From an uncultured Winogradskyella sp. (GTDB lineage: Bacteria; Bacteroidota; Bacteroidia; Flavobacteriales; Flavobacteriaceae): a stretch of 64,000 nucleotides of DNA. Both the position numbers and the translations under genes were made by a program. The notes beneath the pieces are model-generated. The model made no database searches. It was given only the letters and a program-made list of their open reading frames with translations, and was not told where the DNA came from. This document shows positions 19,864-28,555 of this stretch, in pieces; within the stretch, counting starts at the first letter, position 1; every line of letters starts with the position of its first letter. The stretch spans positions 1 to 64,000 of the forward strand of contig NZ_CANMCZ010000006.1 of NCBI RefSeq assembly GCF_947496485.1. Direction: 5' to 3'.

Positions 19864-22332
19864 ATGAAACGATTTTTACTCTTCTCAATTATTTATTTAG
19901 TTCCTTTAATAGGCATTGCACAAACTTTTAATGGTAACGGTGATGGCACCTCATGGTTTGATCCCGATAATTGGAGTGGTGATATGGTTCCCATTAGCAA
20001 TGGCAATCCGGTAATACCATCTGGATTTACAGTTAATCAAAACGGACCATTTATATCGGTAAATTCCATAACGCTACAAGGGTTTTCTGTATTAAACACA
20101 AACAACCAAATATCCACAACAGGCACCTCAACTTTTGGTCCAGATTCCACAATAAATGTTAGCGGTAATAGCTTTGGAGGAAGTGGAATAATTAATGCAC
20201 AAGGGACAATAAATATACCTGCGACGAGCGCTTTTTCGGGAACTTTAACGGTAAACAATACTGGTGTGATTCTAATAAATGGTGGAGCATTACAAATTAA
20301 TACTGGTACATTAAACAACTTACCATCAGGAACTATTGAGATACAAAGTGATGGTGGAAATATCACTGCTTCAAATTTTGGTATTGTAAATAATGAAGGG
20401 CTTATAAAAAAAACAACCACCACCGGATCAGCTAATCTACAATGTTCACTTAACAATGATAATGGAACGATACAAGTAGAGAATGGTACCTTGGTCATTG
20501 GCAGTTCTCCTGGAGGAAATTTAACCAACGGAACATATAATGTCTCTCAGCAATCAATACTAGATTTAGCTCTTACTTTCTCTATTTCTGGAACACTACA
20601 AGGTAATATCGATGGCACATTTAATCTCGGAACAACAGGCCTTACAAGTATTTTTAATATCGCCCCTAACACAGAAGCTATTTTTGATTTTTCGGGCAAC
20701 GGGTCCATTAATTTTGTAAATCCAACATTTCAAGGAGGAGGCACTTTTACCAATAAAAATGAGGTTAACCTTATTTCAGTTGCATCAAAAAGAATTGAAG
20801 AAAATACAACCTTTAATAATGAAAATACTATTCATATTTCATCGATTGGAGACTTCGTTATCAATGATGGCACATTTAATAATTTACCAAATAGCGTCAT
20901 AGATATGCAAGCCGACATGGGAAATATCACTTGGACTAATGGACCTACACATGTTTTAAATAATGAAGGGATTATAAAAAAAACAACGTCATCTGGTGAA
21001 GCACGAATACAAGTTGAATTGAACAATAATAATGGTGAAATAAGTGTTGAAAGTGGAACTTTAACCTTTCTAGGCACTAGTATAAAAAACTTAATTGATG
21101 GTACCTACAACGTCAATTCCAATGCGGTTTTCAATTGGACTTCAGATGTTCATCTGAAAGGGAATATCTCAGGGATTATTGATGGAGATCTAAATTGGAA
21201 TAATGATGTTATCGTTACAAGTCCCAATTCAGCAACATTCAATTTTACAGGTTCAGGAAATTTTAATTGGACTAATAACGCTCTGAGAGGTGGAGGCTCA
21301 TTAACAAACAATAGTGTACTTAACCTTACTGGTTCTGGATTAAAAAAGATTCTTGAAACGACTTATTTTCAAAATACCAATACCATTAATTTTACTTCAT
21401 CGGGAAGATTAGATATTGCCGACGGGTTCTTAACCAATTTCGCTTTTGCCTTGATTGATTTACAAGTAGGTAATGGTAGCATTAGTGGTGCACAGATTAC
21501 AACTTATCCATTTACTAATAATGGCACCATAAGACGATCTAACACAGCTGGAAGTTTCTTGATTTGGGCACCAACTATTAACACTGGATTTATTGAACTT
21601 TTAACAGGAGAACTAGAATTTTTTGGCACCAATGTTTTTGAAAACACCAACAACAGCTACATTACAGGTATAGGTGCTATAGATGTGCCTCAATTAACTG
21701 ATTATATCAATGATGGAACAATTTCACCTGGATTATCACTTGGATTATTACCAGGAACATTGACAATTGAAGGTAATTTTCAATCTTCAAGTGCGAGCGA
21801 TTTATTGATAGATATTAATGGTCACACCTCAGGTACTGAATACGATGTAATGCAAATTCAAGGCATCGCTAGTGAGGGGAATGCAATATTTGAAGGCACC
21901 ATTTATGTCACTCTTGGTTTTGAACCCTCTATAAATGATGAATTTGTTATCGCAACTACCACAGGGATTATCTCCGCTTGTAATTTAACAAGCCCGACTA
22001 TAGCATCATTTAATGGAAATCTCTTCACTTTTGATGTCATTTGTCGAAATAATAACGAAGTGGTTTTAACTGTCGTTGATCCATTAGAAGTAAATGAATT
22101 TGATGAAGAAATTATTTCCATCTACCCCAACCCAACAAAAGACGTATTACTTATTGATGATGTAAAAAACAAGATAGAAACCGTAGAGATTGTTTCTCCA
22201 GCAGGCCAACTAGTTTTAAGAGAGAAGTTAGCCGGAAATAGGATTTCACTGTCACAGCTATCTAAAGGTATTTATCTCATTAGACTGCACAGCAAGGGAT
22301 CGTTGATTACCAAAAAAGTAATCAAACTCTAA
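19864..22332 (+). CDS. Large T9SS-secreted beta-solenoid-like repeat protein
   Basis: The 822 residues begin with a signal peptide (ends GIAQ) and a motif common in flavobacterial surface proteins (GTSWFDPDNWSGDMVP). The body consists of short Asn/Gly/Thr-rich beta repeats suggesting a beta-helix, organised in about three ~188-residue superrepeats. It ends with a type A T9SS sorting domain from about residue 745 (ISIYPNPTKDVLLID, VSPAGQLVLRE, KGIYLIRL, KKVIKL). No catalytic domain is visible, so surface adhesin or matrix protein is the inference. It lies 193 bp after the AraC-type gene and ends at a shared bidirectional terminator. Confidence 0.88.
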   Translation: MKRFLLFSIIYLVPLIGIAQTFNGNGDGTSWFDPDNWSGDMVPISNGNPVIPSGFTVNQNGPFISVNSITLQGFSVLNTNNQISTTGTSTFGPDSTINVSGNSFGGSGIINAQGTINIPATSAFSGTLTVNNTGVILINGGALQINTGTLNNLPSGTIEIQSDGGNITASNFGIVNNEGLIKKTTTTGSANLQCSLNNDNGTIQVENGTLVIGSSPGGNLTNGTYNVSQQSILDLALTFSISGTLQGNIDGTFNLGTTGLTSIFNIAPNTEAIFDFSGNGSINFVNPTFQGGGTFTNKNEVNLISVASKRIEENTTFNNENTIHISSIGDFVINDGTFNNLPNSVIDMQADMGNITWTNGPTHVLNNEGIIKKTTSSGEARIQVELNNNNGEISVESGTLTFLGTSIKNLIDGTYNVNSNAVFNWTSDVHLKGNISGIIDGDLNWNNDVIVTSPNSATFNFTGSGNFNWTNNALRGGGSLTNNSVLNLTGSGLKKILETTYFQNTNTINFTSSGRLDIADGFLTNFAFALIDLQVGNGSISGAQITTYPFTNNGTIRRSNTAGSFLIWAPTINTGFIELLTGELEFFGTNVFENTNNSYITGIGAIDVPQLTDYINDGTISPGLSLGLLPGTLTIEGNFQSSSASDLLIDINGHTSGTEYDVMQIQGIASEGNAIFEGTIYVTLGFEPSINDEFVIATTTGIISACNLTSPTIASFNGNLFTFDVICRNNNEVVLTVVDPLEVNEFDEEIISIYPNPTKDVLLIDDVKNKIETVEIVSPAGQLVLREKLAGNRISLSQLSKGIYLIRLHSKGSLITKKVIKL
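20266..21700 (+). repeat. Three ~188-residue superrepeats in the T9SS protein
   Basis: The landmark NNEGLIKKTTTTG near residue 176, NNEGIIKKTTSSG near 366 and NNGTIRRSNTAG near 552 mark three superrepeats. Each follows a TLNNLPSGTIEIQ-like strand and precedes a GTLxFxGT strand. At the DNA level the first two landmarks are nearly identical around TAATGAAGGG (20391 and 20961), 570 bp apart. Confidence 0.7.
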
Positions 22333-22340
22333 CAGAACAA

Positions 22341-22366
22341 AAAAGACCAACAAATGTTGGTCTTTT
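22341..22366. terminator. Bidirectional terminator between T9SS gene and asnB
   Basis: AAAAGACCAACA (22341-22352) and TGTTGGTCTTTT (22355-22366) form a 12-bp perfect stem with a 2-nt core between them. A/T runs on both sides serve both convergent genes. Confidence 0.88.
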
Positions 22367-22385
22367 ATATTTTATATTAATTACC

Positions 22386-24047
22386 CTAATACGCCTCATC
22401 ATGTACATTAGCAATAGCTCTACCAGAAGGATCATTCATGTTCTTAAATGCTTCATCCCATTCTAAAGCAGTTGCAGTACTGCAAGCCACACTTGCTTCT
22501 TGTGGTACACTTAATGCCGCAGCATCGCTTGGGAAGTGTCCTTCAAAAATAGTTCTATAGTAGTACTCTTCTTTATTTAGAGGTGTATTTATTGGGTAAC
22601 GGAATTTAGCATTTGTCATTTGCTCATCAGTCACTTCTTTCTCTACTAATTCTTTTAAGGTATCAATCCAGCTGTAACCTACACCATCACTAAACTGTTC
22701 TTTTTGTCTCCATGCTACGCTTTCAGGTATCATATCTTCAAAGGCCTTACGTACAACCCATTTTTCCATGCGTTCTCCGTTAATCATTTTATCTTTTGGA
22801 TTGATACGCATTGCTACATCCATAAATTCTTTATCTAAAAAAGGCACACGACCTTCAATTCCCCAAGCTGCTAAACTTTTATTTGCTCTTAAGCAATCGT
22901 ACATGTGTAACTTATCTAATTTACGAACGGTTTCATCATGAAACTCTTTAGCATCTGGCGCTTTATGAAAATATAAATACCCTCCAAAAATCTCATCTGC
23001 TCCTTCTCCTGAAAGTACCATTTTAATACCCATAGACTTAATAACTCTAGCCATTAAGTACATTGGTGTTGACGAACGTATCGTCGTAATATCATACGTT
23101 TCAATGTTATAAATTACATCTTTAATGGCGTCTAACCCTTCTTGAATTGTAAATTTAATTTCGTGATGAACAGTACCTATGAAATCTGCTACTTTTTTTG
23201 CTGCAGCTAAATCTGGTGAACCTTCTAAGCCAACGGAAAATGAATGCAGTTGAGGCCACCACGCTTTTTCTTTATCATCAGCTTCTACACGTCTCTCAGA
23301 ATATTTTTTAGCAATTGCAGAAGTTACTGAAGAATCTAAACCTCCGGATAATAAAACTCCATAAGGCACATCACTCATTAATTGTCTATGCACAGCATCT
23401 TCTAAAGCCTGCTTAACTTCTGCAATACTTGTTTCGTTGTCTTTAACTGCATCATAATCTGTCCAATCGCGTTTATACCATTTTACAAATTCGCCGTCTT
23501 TACTAGACATGTAATGTCCTGGGGGAAATAATTCAATTTTTGTACAAACTCCTTCTAATGCTTTTAACTCTGAAGCCACGAAAAATGTTCCGTTTTTATC
23601 CCATCCAATATATAATGGGATAATTCCCATATGATCTCTAGCGATAAAATATTCATCCTTTTCAGTGTCATAGATAGCAAAGCCAAAAATACCATTCATA
23701 TCATCTACAAAGTCAACACCCTTTTCTTGGTATAACGCCAAAATTACTTCACAATCACTTTCAGTCTGAAAATCATAATCAGGAAATTGTTTACGTAATT
23801 CTCTATGGTTATAGATTTCTCCATTAGCCGCTAAGATTAATTTCTTATCTGGACTAAACAGAGGTTGCTTACCAGATGCTGGATCAACAATTGCTAGACG
23901 CTCATGAGCCAAGATAGCTTTATCATCGCTGTAAATTCCACTCCAGTCTGGTCCGCGATGACGAATCGTTTTTGCCATTTCTAAGACTTTTGGTCTTAAA
24001 TCGTCAGTTTTTTGTTTTATATCAAACGCACATACTATTCCACACAT
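22386..24047 (-). CDS. asnB: Asparagine synthase B (glutamine-hydrolysing)
   Basis: Makes asparagine from aspartate, glutamine and ATP. The 553-residue length equals that of E. coli AsnB (554). The N-terminal class II glutamine amidotransferase has catalytic Cys2 after Met removal (MCGIVCAF), the RHRGPDWSG motif and NGEIYNHREL. The synthetase domain has the PP-loop VLLSGGLDSSVTSAI and the VLSGEGADEIFGGYLYFH motif. It is a single-gene unit ending at the shared terminator 22341-22366. The leader of about 230 bp to the next gene holds no visible small gene or riboswitch. Confidence 0.97.
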   Translation of the reverse strand: MCGIVCAFDIKQKTDDLRPKVLEMAKTIRHRGPDWSGIYSDDKAILAHERLAIVDPASGKQPLFSPDKKLILAANGEIYNHRELRKQFPDYDFQTESDCEVILALYQEKGVDFVDDMNGIFGFAIYDTEKDEYFIARDHMGIIPLYIGWDKNGTFFVASELKALEGVCTKIELFPPGHYMSSKDGEFVKWYKRDWTDYDAVKDNETSIAEVKQALEDAVHRQLMSDVPYGVLLSGGLDSSVTSAIAKKYSERRVEADDKEKAWWPQLHSFSVGLEGSPDLAAAKKVADFIGTVHHEIKFTIQEGLDAIKDVIYNIETYDITTIRSSTPMYLMARVIKSMGIKMVLSGEGADEIFGGYLYFHKAPDAKEFHDETVRKLDKLHMYDCLRANKSLAAWGIEGRVPFLDKEFMDVAMRINPKDKMINGERMEKWVVRKAFEDMIPESVAWRQKEQFSDGVGYSWIDTLKELVEKEVTDEQMTNAKFRYPINTPLNKEEYYYRTIFEGHFPSDAAALSVPQEASVACSTATALEWDEAFKNMNDPSGRAIANVHDEAY

Positions 24048-24283
24048 AACTATTTTTTTAATTATTAATTATGAAGCAAATATGATGCTAAACTTTCATA
24101 TTTTAAATACATATAACTAAAATGATTACAAATAATAACTAATAAATAGTTTTTAATTCTAATTATAAATAATAGAGCTGTAAAATTGATACTTTAACTT
24201 TTAATCTGTAAACTTTAATATTTAATTACGACCATTTGCCATTATTACAATTACTTTTAACAAAACAATACACACTACTAATT

Positions 24284-24829
24284 ATGAAAAAATCGAATTT
24301 TATTACCTCAATTACTTTTGCATTTTTAATGCTTTTATCTTTTAGTACAAATGCTCAAGAGTTTAAACCCTTAGACAAAAGTCCTATGGATGCTGCTTCT
24401 TACCCAAGTTCTTATAAAGAATCTGATAAACTTGCGAAAATTACGTATAGTCGTCCTCAATTAAAAGGACGTTCTGTAGATGAGTTAGCACCTGAAGGAA
24501 AAGTATGGAGAACAGGAGCAAATGAAGCTGCAGAATTAACATTATACAAAGACATGAAATTAGGTGACACAACAGTAAAAGCTGGTACTTACACCTTCTA
24601 TGTGATTCCTGGTGAAGATGAATGGACTGCAATAATAAGTACGGATTTAAATGTATGGGGAAGTTATTTTTATAAAGAAGAGAACGATGTAGCTCGTTTA
24701 AATGTTCCGGTGTCAGAAGGAAAGGATTCATTAGATGCATTTTCTATTGCTTTCGAAGAATCAAGTGATGGTATTCATATGCACTTAGGCTGGGGAACAG
24801 TAAGAATTGCAGTACCTTTTACTAAATAA
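24284..24829 (+). CDS. DUF2911 domain secreted protein
   Basis: Function unknown. The start at 24284 (MKKSNFITSITFAFL) gives a signal peptide ending STNAQ; an upstream frame from 24236 lacks signal-peptide character. The 181 residues match my picture of DUF2911: KITYSRPQLKGRSV, GKVWRTGANEAAELTL, AGTYTFYVIPGEDEWTAI and a closing HLGWGTVRIAVPF. Such proteins are periplasmic or secreted, frequent in Bacteroidota, and often lie alone. It ends at a strong terminator shared with queE. Confidence 0.88.
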   Translation: MKKSNFITSITFAFLMLLSFSTNAQEFKPLDKSPMDAASYPSSYKESDKLAKITYSRPQLKGRSVDELAPEGKVWRTGANEAAELTLYKDMKLGDTTVKAGTYTFYVIPGEDEWTAIISTDLNVWGSYFYKEENDVARLNVPVSEGKDSLDAFSIAFEESSDGIHMHLGWGTVRIAVPFTK

Positions 24830-24846
24830 ATAAAAGATTTATTAAT

Positions 24847-24880
24847 AAGAAAACGCCTTGATCTCTCAAGGCGTTTTCTT
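24847..24880. terminator. Bidirectional terminator between DUF2911 gene and queE
   Basis: A 15-bp perfect stem, AAGAAAACGCCTTGA / TCAAGGCGTTTTCTT, with a 4-nt loop ends 2 bp before the queE stop codon (24882) and starts 18 bp after the DUF2911 stop. Confidence 0.92.
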
Positions 24881-24881
24881 A

Positions 24882-25514
24882 TTATGGAATATTCAAATAC
24901 TTATGAGTCTGTAATGAGACTTTCCATTTAGGATTCTTCATCACATAATCTACAATCTGGGGCATCATTTTATCGCGCTTGCTCCACTCAGGTTGCAAAT
25001 AAAGAATACAATCTTTATTTAATTTAGCCGCTTGCTCTTCTGCAAACTTAAAATCATCTTTATTGTAAATGATACACTTAAGTTCGTGTGCCTTTTCGTA
25101 AATCTCTTCGGTTGGTAATTTCATCTTTTTAGGTGAGAGACAAATCCAATCCCATTCGCCTGTTAATTTATAAGCACCAGAGGTTTCAATATGGGTTTGT
25201 ACTCCTTTAGCTTTTAGCTGTGTCGTTAAAGGGTTCATATCCCACATTAAAGGCTCACCACCTGTAACCACAATGATGTCACTATATTTTACGGCATTCT
25301 CAACTATCCTTGTAGTCTCCGTAGCAGGATGCAATTCTGGTAACCAACTCTCCTTAACATCGCACCAATGACAACCCACATCACAGCCTCCAATTCTAAC
25401 AAAATATGCTGCTGTCCCTTTATGATAACCTTCACCTTGTATGGTGTAAAACTCTTCCATTAAAGGCAATAAATGCCCTTGGTCTATAAGGGCTTGTTTT
25501 TCTCTTTTCGTCAT
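24882..25514 (-). CDS. queE: 7-carboxy-7-deazaguanine synthase (radical SAM)
   Basis: Converts 6-carboxytetrahydropterin to 7-carboxy-7-deazaguanine in queuosine/preQ0 biosynthesis. The 210 residues start at the ATG at 25514 (MTKREKQALIDQ); an in-frame TTG three codons upstream is less likely. YTIQGEGYHKGTAAYFVR leads into the iron-sulfur motif CDVGCHWC (Cys44, Cys48, Cys51). VTGGEPLMW follows, then the SPKKMKLP and YLQPEW motifs. No other que genes are nearby. A TATCTTTG box (25528-25521) ends only 6 bp before the ATG, predicting a near-leaderless mRNA. Confidence 0.93.
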   Translation of the reverse strand: MTKREKQALIDQGHLLPLMEEFYTIQGEGYHKGTAAYFVRIGGCDVGCHWCDVKESWLPELHPATETTRIVENAVKYSDIIVVTGGEPLMWDMNPLTTQLKAKGVQTHIETSGAYKLTGEWDWICLSPKKMKLPTEEIYEKAHELKCIIYNKDDFKFAEEQAAKLNKDCILYLQPEWSKRDKMMPQIVDYVMKNPKWKVSLQTHKYLNIP

Positions 25515-25520
25515 AGTCGG

Positions 25521-25528
25521 CAAAGATA
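25521..25528 (-). promoter_or_regulatory. -7 box of queE, 6 bp before the start codon
   Basis: Reverse-strand TATCTTTG matches TAnnTTTG exactly, with CCGACT between it and the ATG at 25514. A -33 TTTG at the expected spacing is not clear. Confidence 0.5.
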
Positions 25529-25552
25529 GTTTTTAAAGTTAAAAGATAGAAG

Positions 25553-25999
25553 TTATTTAGCAGCGATAACATCAATCTCAATACTTGCACCACCTGCTAA
25601 ACCAGCTGCAGCAAATGTAGTACGCGCTGGTTTCTTTTTGAAATAAGTTGTATAAATAGAATTGAATTCTTTAAAATCTTCAATGTTTTTAAGGATAACT
25701 GTACATTTCACCACATGATCTAAAGATAGATTGTGATGCTCTAACACGTCTTTAATATTTTCTATGACTTGTTTGGTTTCTGCTTTTATACCACCCTCAA
25801 CCAAGCTACCTGCTTTATGATTTTTACCTATTTGCCCAGTTAGAAACAATAAATTATCTGTTTCTACAGCATCACTAAAAGGCACATCTGCTCGACTTGG
25901 TTCATGAGATTTATGAAAAATAATTTCTGATTCTGAATTTTCGCAAGATTGAAAACTCATCAAAATAAAAAGACTTAAAATTGAAAATATTGACTTCAT
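25553..25999 (-). CDS. RidA-family (YjgF) lipoprotein
   Basis: RidA proteins hydrolyse reactive enamine/imine intermediates and are normally cytosolic, about 128 residues long. This one is 148 residues with an N-terminal lipoprotein signal peptide (MKSIFSILSLFILMSFQSC, Cys19), so it would act in the periplasm or on an envelope leaflet. The RidA core follows: FSDAVETDNLLFLTGQIG, the CTVILKNIEDF strand, and the active-site Arg in PARTTFAAAGL. It shares the strand with queE, 30 bp upstream of its putative promoter region. Substrate unknown; compare with other exported RidA proteins. Confidence 0.88.
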   Translation of the reverse strand: MKSIFSILSLFILMSFQSCENSESEIIFHKSHEPSRADVPFSDAVETDNLLFLTGQIGKNHKAGSLVEGGIKAETKQVIENIKDVLEHHNLSLDHVVKCTVILKNIEDFKEFNSIYTTYFKKKPARTTFAAAGLAGGASIEIDVIAAK

Positions 26000-26060
26000 T
26001 CTATTTGGTTTTAAACTTGACTAAAATTACAGTATTTTTATGCAAATTTTCTGATTGATT

Positions 26061-27596
26061 ATGAATTCTGATACTTTTATAAAAGATATTGCTGATGGCA
26101 ACACATTCAAAGGTGATTATATCACTTTAGGATCTGCGATGTTAGATGGTGAAACGATGACAAATGCGTATGTCAATGTACCATTAAAAACCATGAATAG
26201 ACATGGTTTAATTGCTGGTGCAACAGGTACCGGAAAAACAAAAACACTTCAAGTTTTAGCAGAAAATCTTTCAGAAAAAGGTGTCCCTGTTTTGTTAATG
26301 GATATAAAAGGTGACTTAAGTGGCTTAGCAAAACCGAGTCCAGGTCATCCAAAGATTGATGAACGTCACAAAAAAATAGGCTTACCATTTGAGCCAAAAG
26401 CATTCCCTGTAGAAGTGATGACACTTTCTAAACAAGATGGTGTTCGTTTAAGAGCTACAATTAGTGAATTTGGACCAGTATTGATCTCAAGAATACTAAA
26501 CGTAACTGAAACACAAGCAGGAATCATTTCTGTGATTTTTAAATATTGTGATGATAATAAACTACCTCTTTTAGATCTCAAAGATTTCAAAAAAATGCTG
26601 CAATATGCTACAAACGAAGGCAAAAAAGAGTTTGAAGATTCTTATGGTAGAATATCTACTGCTTCAACAGGAGCAATTCTTAGAAAACTTATAGAGATAG
26701 AGCAACAAGGTGGCGATATATTTTTTGGAGAAACTTCTTTTGATACGCAAGATTTACTTAGAGTTGATGAAAATGGTAGAGGATACATTAACATTATCAG
26801 GCTTACAGATATACAGGATAAGCCAAAGTTATTTTCAACATTTATGTTGAGTTTACTGGCTGAAATTTATTCAACATTCCCTGAGCAAGGAGATAGTGGA
26901 CGACCAGAACTTATTATGTTTATTGATGAAGCACATTTAATTTTTAATGAAGCTTCAGATGCTTTACTAAATCAGATTGAAAGTATTGTGAAACTCATAC
27001 GTAGTAAAGGTGTTGGTTTATATTTCGTAACTCAAAATCCAACTGATGTGCCTGAAGCAGTTTTAGGACAGTTGGGGCTAAAAGTTCAACATGCTCTAAG
27101 AGCATTCACAGCAAAAGATAGAAAAGCTATTAAGTTAACTGCTCAGAATTATCCTGACACTGAATATTATGACACAGCAGAGGTATTAACCTCTTTAGGA
27201 ATTGGAGAAGCGTTAGTTTCTGCTTTAGATGAAAAAGGAAAACCCACTCCACTCGCTGCTACCATGATGCGTGCACCAATGAGCAGAATGGATATTTTAA
27301 CTGAAGCTGAATTGGCAAACTTATTAGCACAATCTAAACTCGCAAAAAAGTACAATAAAGAGGTAGATAGAGAAAGTGCTTACGAAATGCTTAATGGAAA
27401 GATTGAACAAGCAGAAGCTGAGGAAGCTAAACAAAAAGCAAAAGAAGAAAAAGAAGCACTTAAAAAGGCAGAAAGCAAACGAAAAACAAGCTCTAGTAGA
27501 AGACGAAGCTCTAGACAAAACCCTATTGTTAAAGTCCTTTCTAGTCCAACAGTAATACGCAGTGTTCTAGGCATACTAACCAAATTACTTAGATAA
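26061..27596 (+). CDS. HerA-like ATPase (DUF853 family)
   Basis: Predicted AAA-type ATPase of the HerA/FtsK superfamily, possibly acting on DNA ends, though the DUF853 branch has no settled function. The start is the ATG at 26061; a TTG two codons upstream is in frame but unlikely. Walker A is GATGTGKT (53-60), followed by LLMDIKGDLSGLA. Walker B is ELIMFIDEAHLIF, and there is a late VTQNPTDVPEAVLGQLG motif. The C-terminal ~80 residues are a lysine/glutamate-rich coiled coil and a basic Ser/Arg tail (SRRRSSRQNP). No nuclease partner (NurA) is adjacent. Confidence 0.9.
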   Translation: MNSDTFIKDIADGNTFKGDYITLGSAMLDGETMTNAYVNVPLKTMNRHGLIAGATGTGKTKTLQVLAENLSEKGVPVLLMDIKGDLSGLAKPSPGHPKIDERHKKIGLPFEPKAFPVEVMTLSKQDGVRLRATISEFGPVLISRILNVTETQAGIISVIFKYCDDNKLPLLDLKDFKKMLQYATNEGKKEFEDSYGRISTASTGAILRKLIEIEQQGGDIFFGETSFDTQDLLRVDENGRGYINIIRLTDIQDKPKLFSTFMLSLLAEIYSTFPEQGDSGRPELIMFIDEAHLIFNEASDALLNQIESIVKLIRSKGVGLYFVTQNPTDVPEAVLGQLGLKVQHALRAFTAKDRKAIKLTAQNYPDTEYYDTAEVLTSLGIGEALVSALDEKGKPTPLAATMMRAPMSRMDILTEAELANLLAQSKLAKKYNKEVDRESAYEMLNGKIEQAEAEEAKQKAKEEKEALKKAESKRKTSSSRRRSSRQNPIVKVLSSPTVIRSVLGILTKLLR

Positions 27597-27617
27597 TTAA
27601 ACCCTAAATCTTAAAAT

Positions 27618-28175
27618 ATGAAAAATACACTTTGCGCCCTTTTAATATGTGTACTACTACTAGCAAGCTGTGCTAAAGACGCAGCACCAAATCCGTTTTT
27701 AATTTCTAAAAATCATATTGGATTACTAACAGATTCTACTCAAGTAAGAGATTTAGAGACTATTTTTAGTAATGATTCTGTAGTACGATATATTGCTGGA
27801 GATGAATTTACTGGATCTGTAAATACTATCGAAGTTTTTGAAAAAACTGGTAAAAAATTGTTAGACTTATCTCCGAGAGAAGCACTAGATTCTACTTCAG
27901 TAATTTCTAGCGTTAGAATAATTGATGAACGTTATAAAACAGAAAAGAATATATCAACGCTAAGTACGTTTAAAGATATTAACGAAACTTATAAAATTTC
28001 AAAAATCGATAATCTTATCAATGCTATAGTAGTTTCTGTAAATGAAATTAATGCTTCATTTACTATAGATAAAACAGAACTACCAGCAAGTTTGCGATTT
28101 GATATGGATATGACAATTGATCCGATTCAAATTCCTGGAAAAGCGAAGATTAAATTTTTTATGGTGCATTGGTAA
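27618..28175 (+). CDS. Unknown lipoprotein
   Basis: The 185 residues start with a lipoprotein signal peptide (MKNTLCALLICVLLLASC, Cys18). The mature region is unassigned. It has a beta-rich middle that reads like a sensor or binding domain (FTGSVNTIEVFEKTGKKLL, VISSVRIIDERYKT) and ends FFMVHW. It follows the HerA-like gene by 21 bp and precedes the cupin gene by 13 bp, so it is probably part of the forward run 26061-30171. Confidence 0.75.
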   Translation: MKNTLCALLICVLLLASCAKDAAPNPFLISKNHIGLLTDSTQVRDLETIFSNDSVVRYIAGDEFTGSVNTIEVFEKTGKKLLDLSPREALDSTSVISSVRIIDERYKTEKNISTLSTFKDINETYKISKIDNLINAIVVSVNEINASFTIDKTELPASLRFDMDMTIDPIQIPGKAKIKFFMVHW

Positions 28176-28188
28176 GTCGTAAGCAAAA

Positions 28189-28554
28189 ATGAAAAAATAC
28201 AAAATTCAGAACTCGCCATTCATAGTTCCTACTGATGATGGTAAGATCATAAAGGAACACTTTGGAAATGCTAGTGATGGTAATTCTGAAATCAGTATTG
28301 CGCATATGGTTGCACCTGCGGGTTGGAGCGAACCCTTTCAAACTCCAGAGTTTGATGAATATACTTTTATTATCAAAGGCAAAAAACAATTCGTTATTGA
28401 TGATGAAACCATAGTGTTAGAAGCTGGTCAATCCATTAAAGTAGAAAAAAACACAAGACTCCAGTACTCCAATCCATTTACCGAACCTTGTGAATATATA
28501 GCAATCTGCTTACCTGCATTTTCTATGGATTCTGTAAATCGTGAAGATCAATAA
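28189..28554 (+). CDS. Cupin-domain protein
   Basis: A 121-residue single cupin fold. Motif 1 is reduced (APAGWSEPFQTPEFDEYTFI, where the usual HxH is replaced) and motif 2 is GQSIKVEKNTRLQYSNP. The usual metal-binding histidines are largely missing, so metal dependence is doubtful. Its role is unknown; small cupins often bind a small metabolite. It sits 13 bp after the unknown lipoprotein and 1 bp before the alpha/beta hydrolase, so the two may be translationally coupled. Confidence 0.85.
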   Translation: MKKYKIQNSPFIVPTDDGKIIKEHFGNASDGNSEISIAHMVAPAGWSEPFQTPEFDEYTFIIKGKKQFVIDDETIVLEAGQSIKVEKNTRLQYSNPFTEPCEYIAICLPAFSMDSVNREDQ

Positions 28555-28555
28555 T

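Noticed and set aside
25514..25560. preQ1-type riboswitch before queE
   Set aside because: The -7 box lies 6 nt from the start, leaving no room for a leader aptamer.
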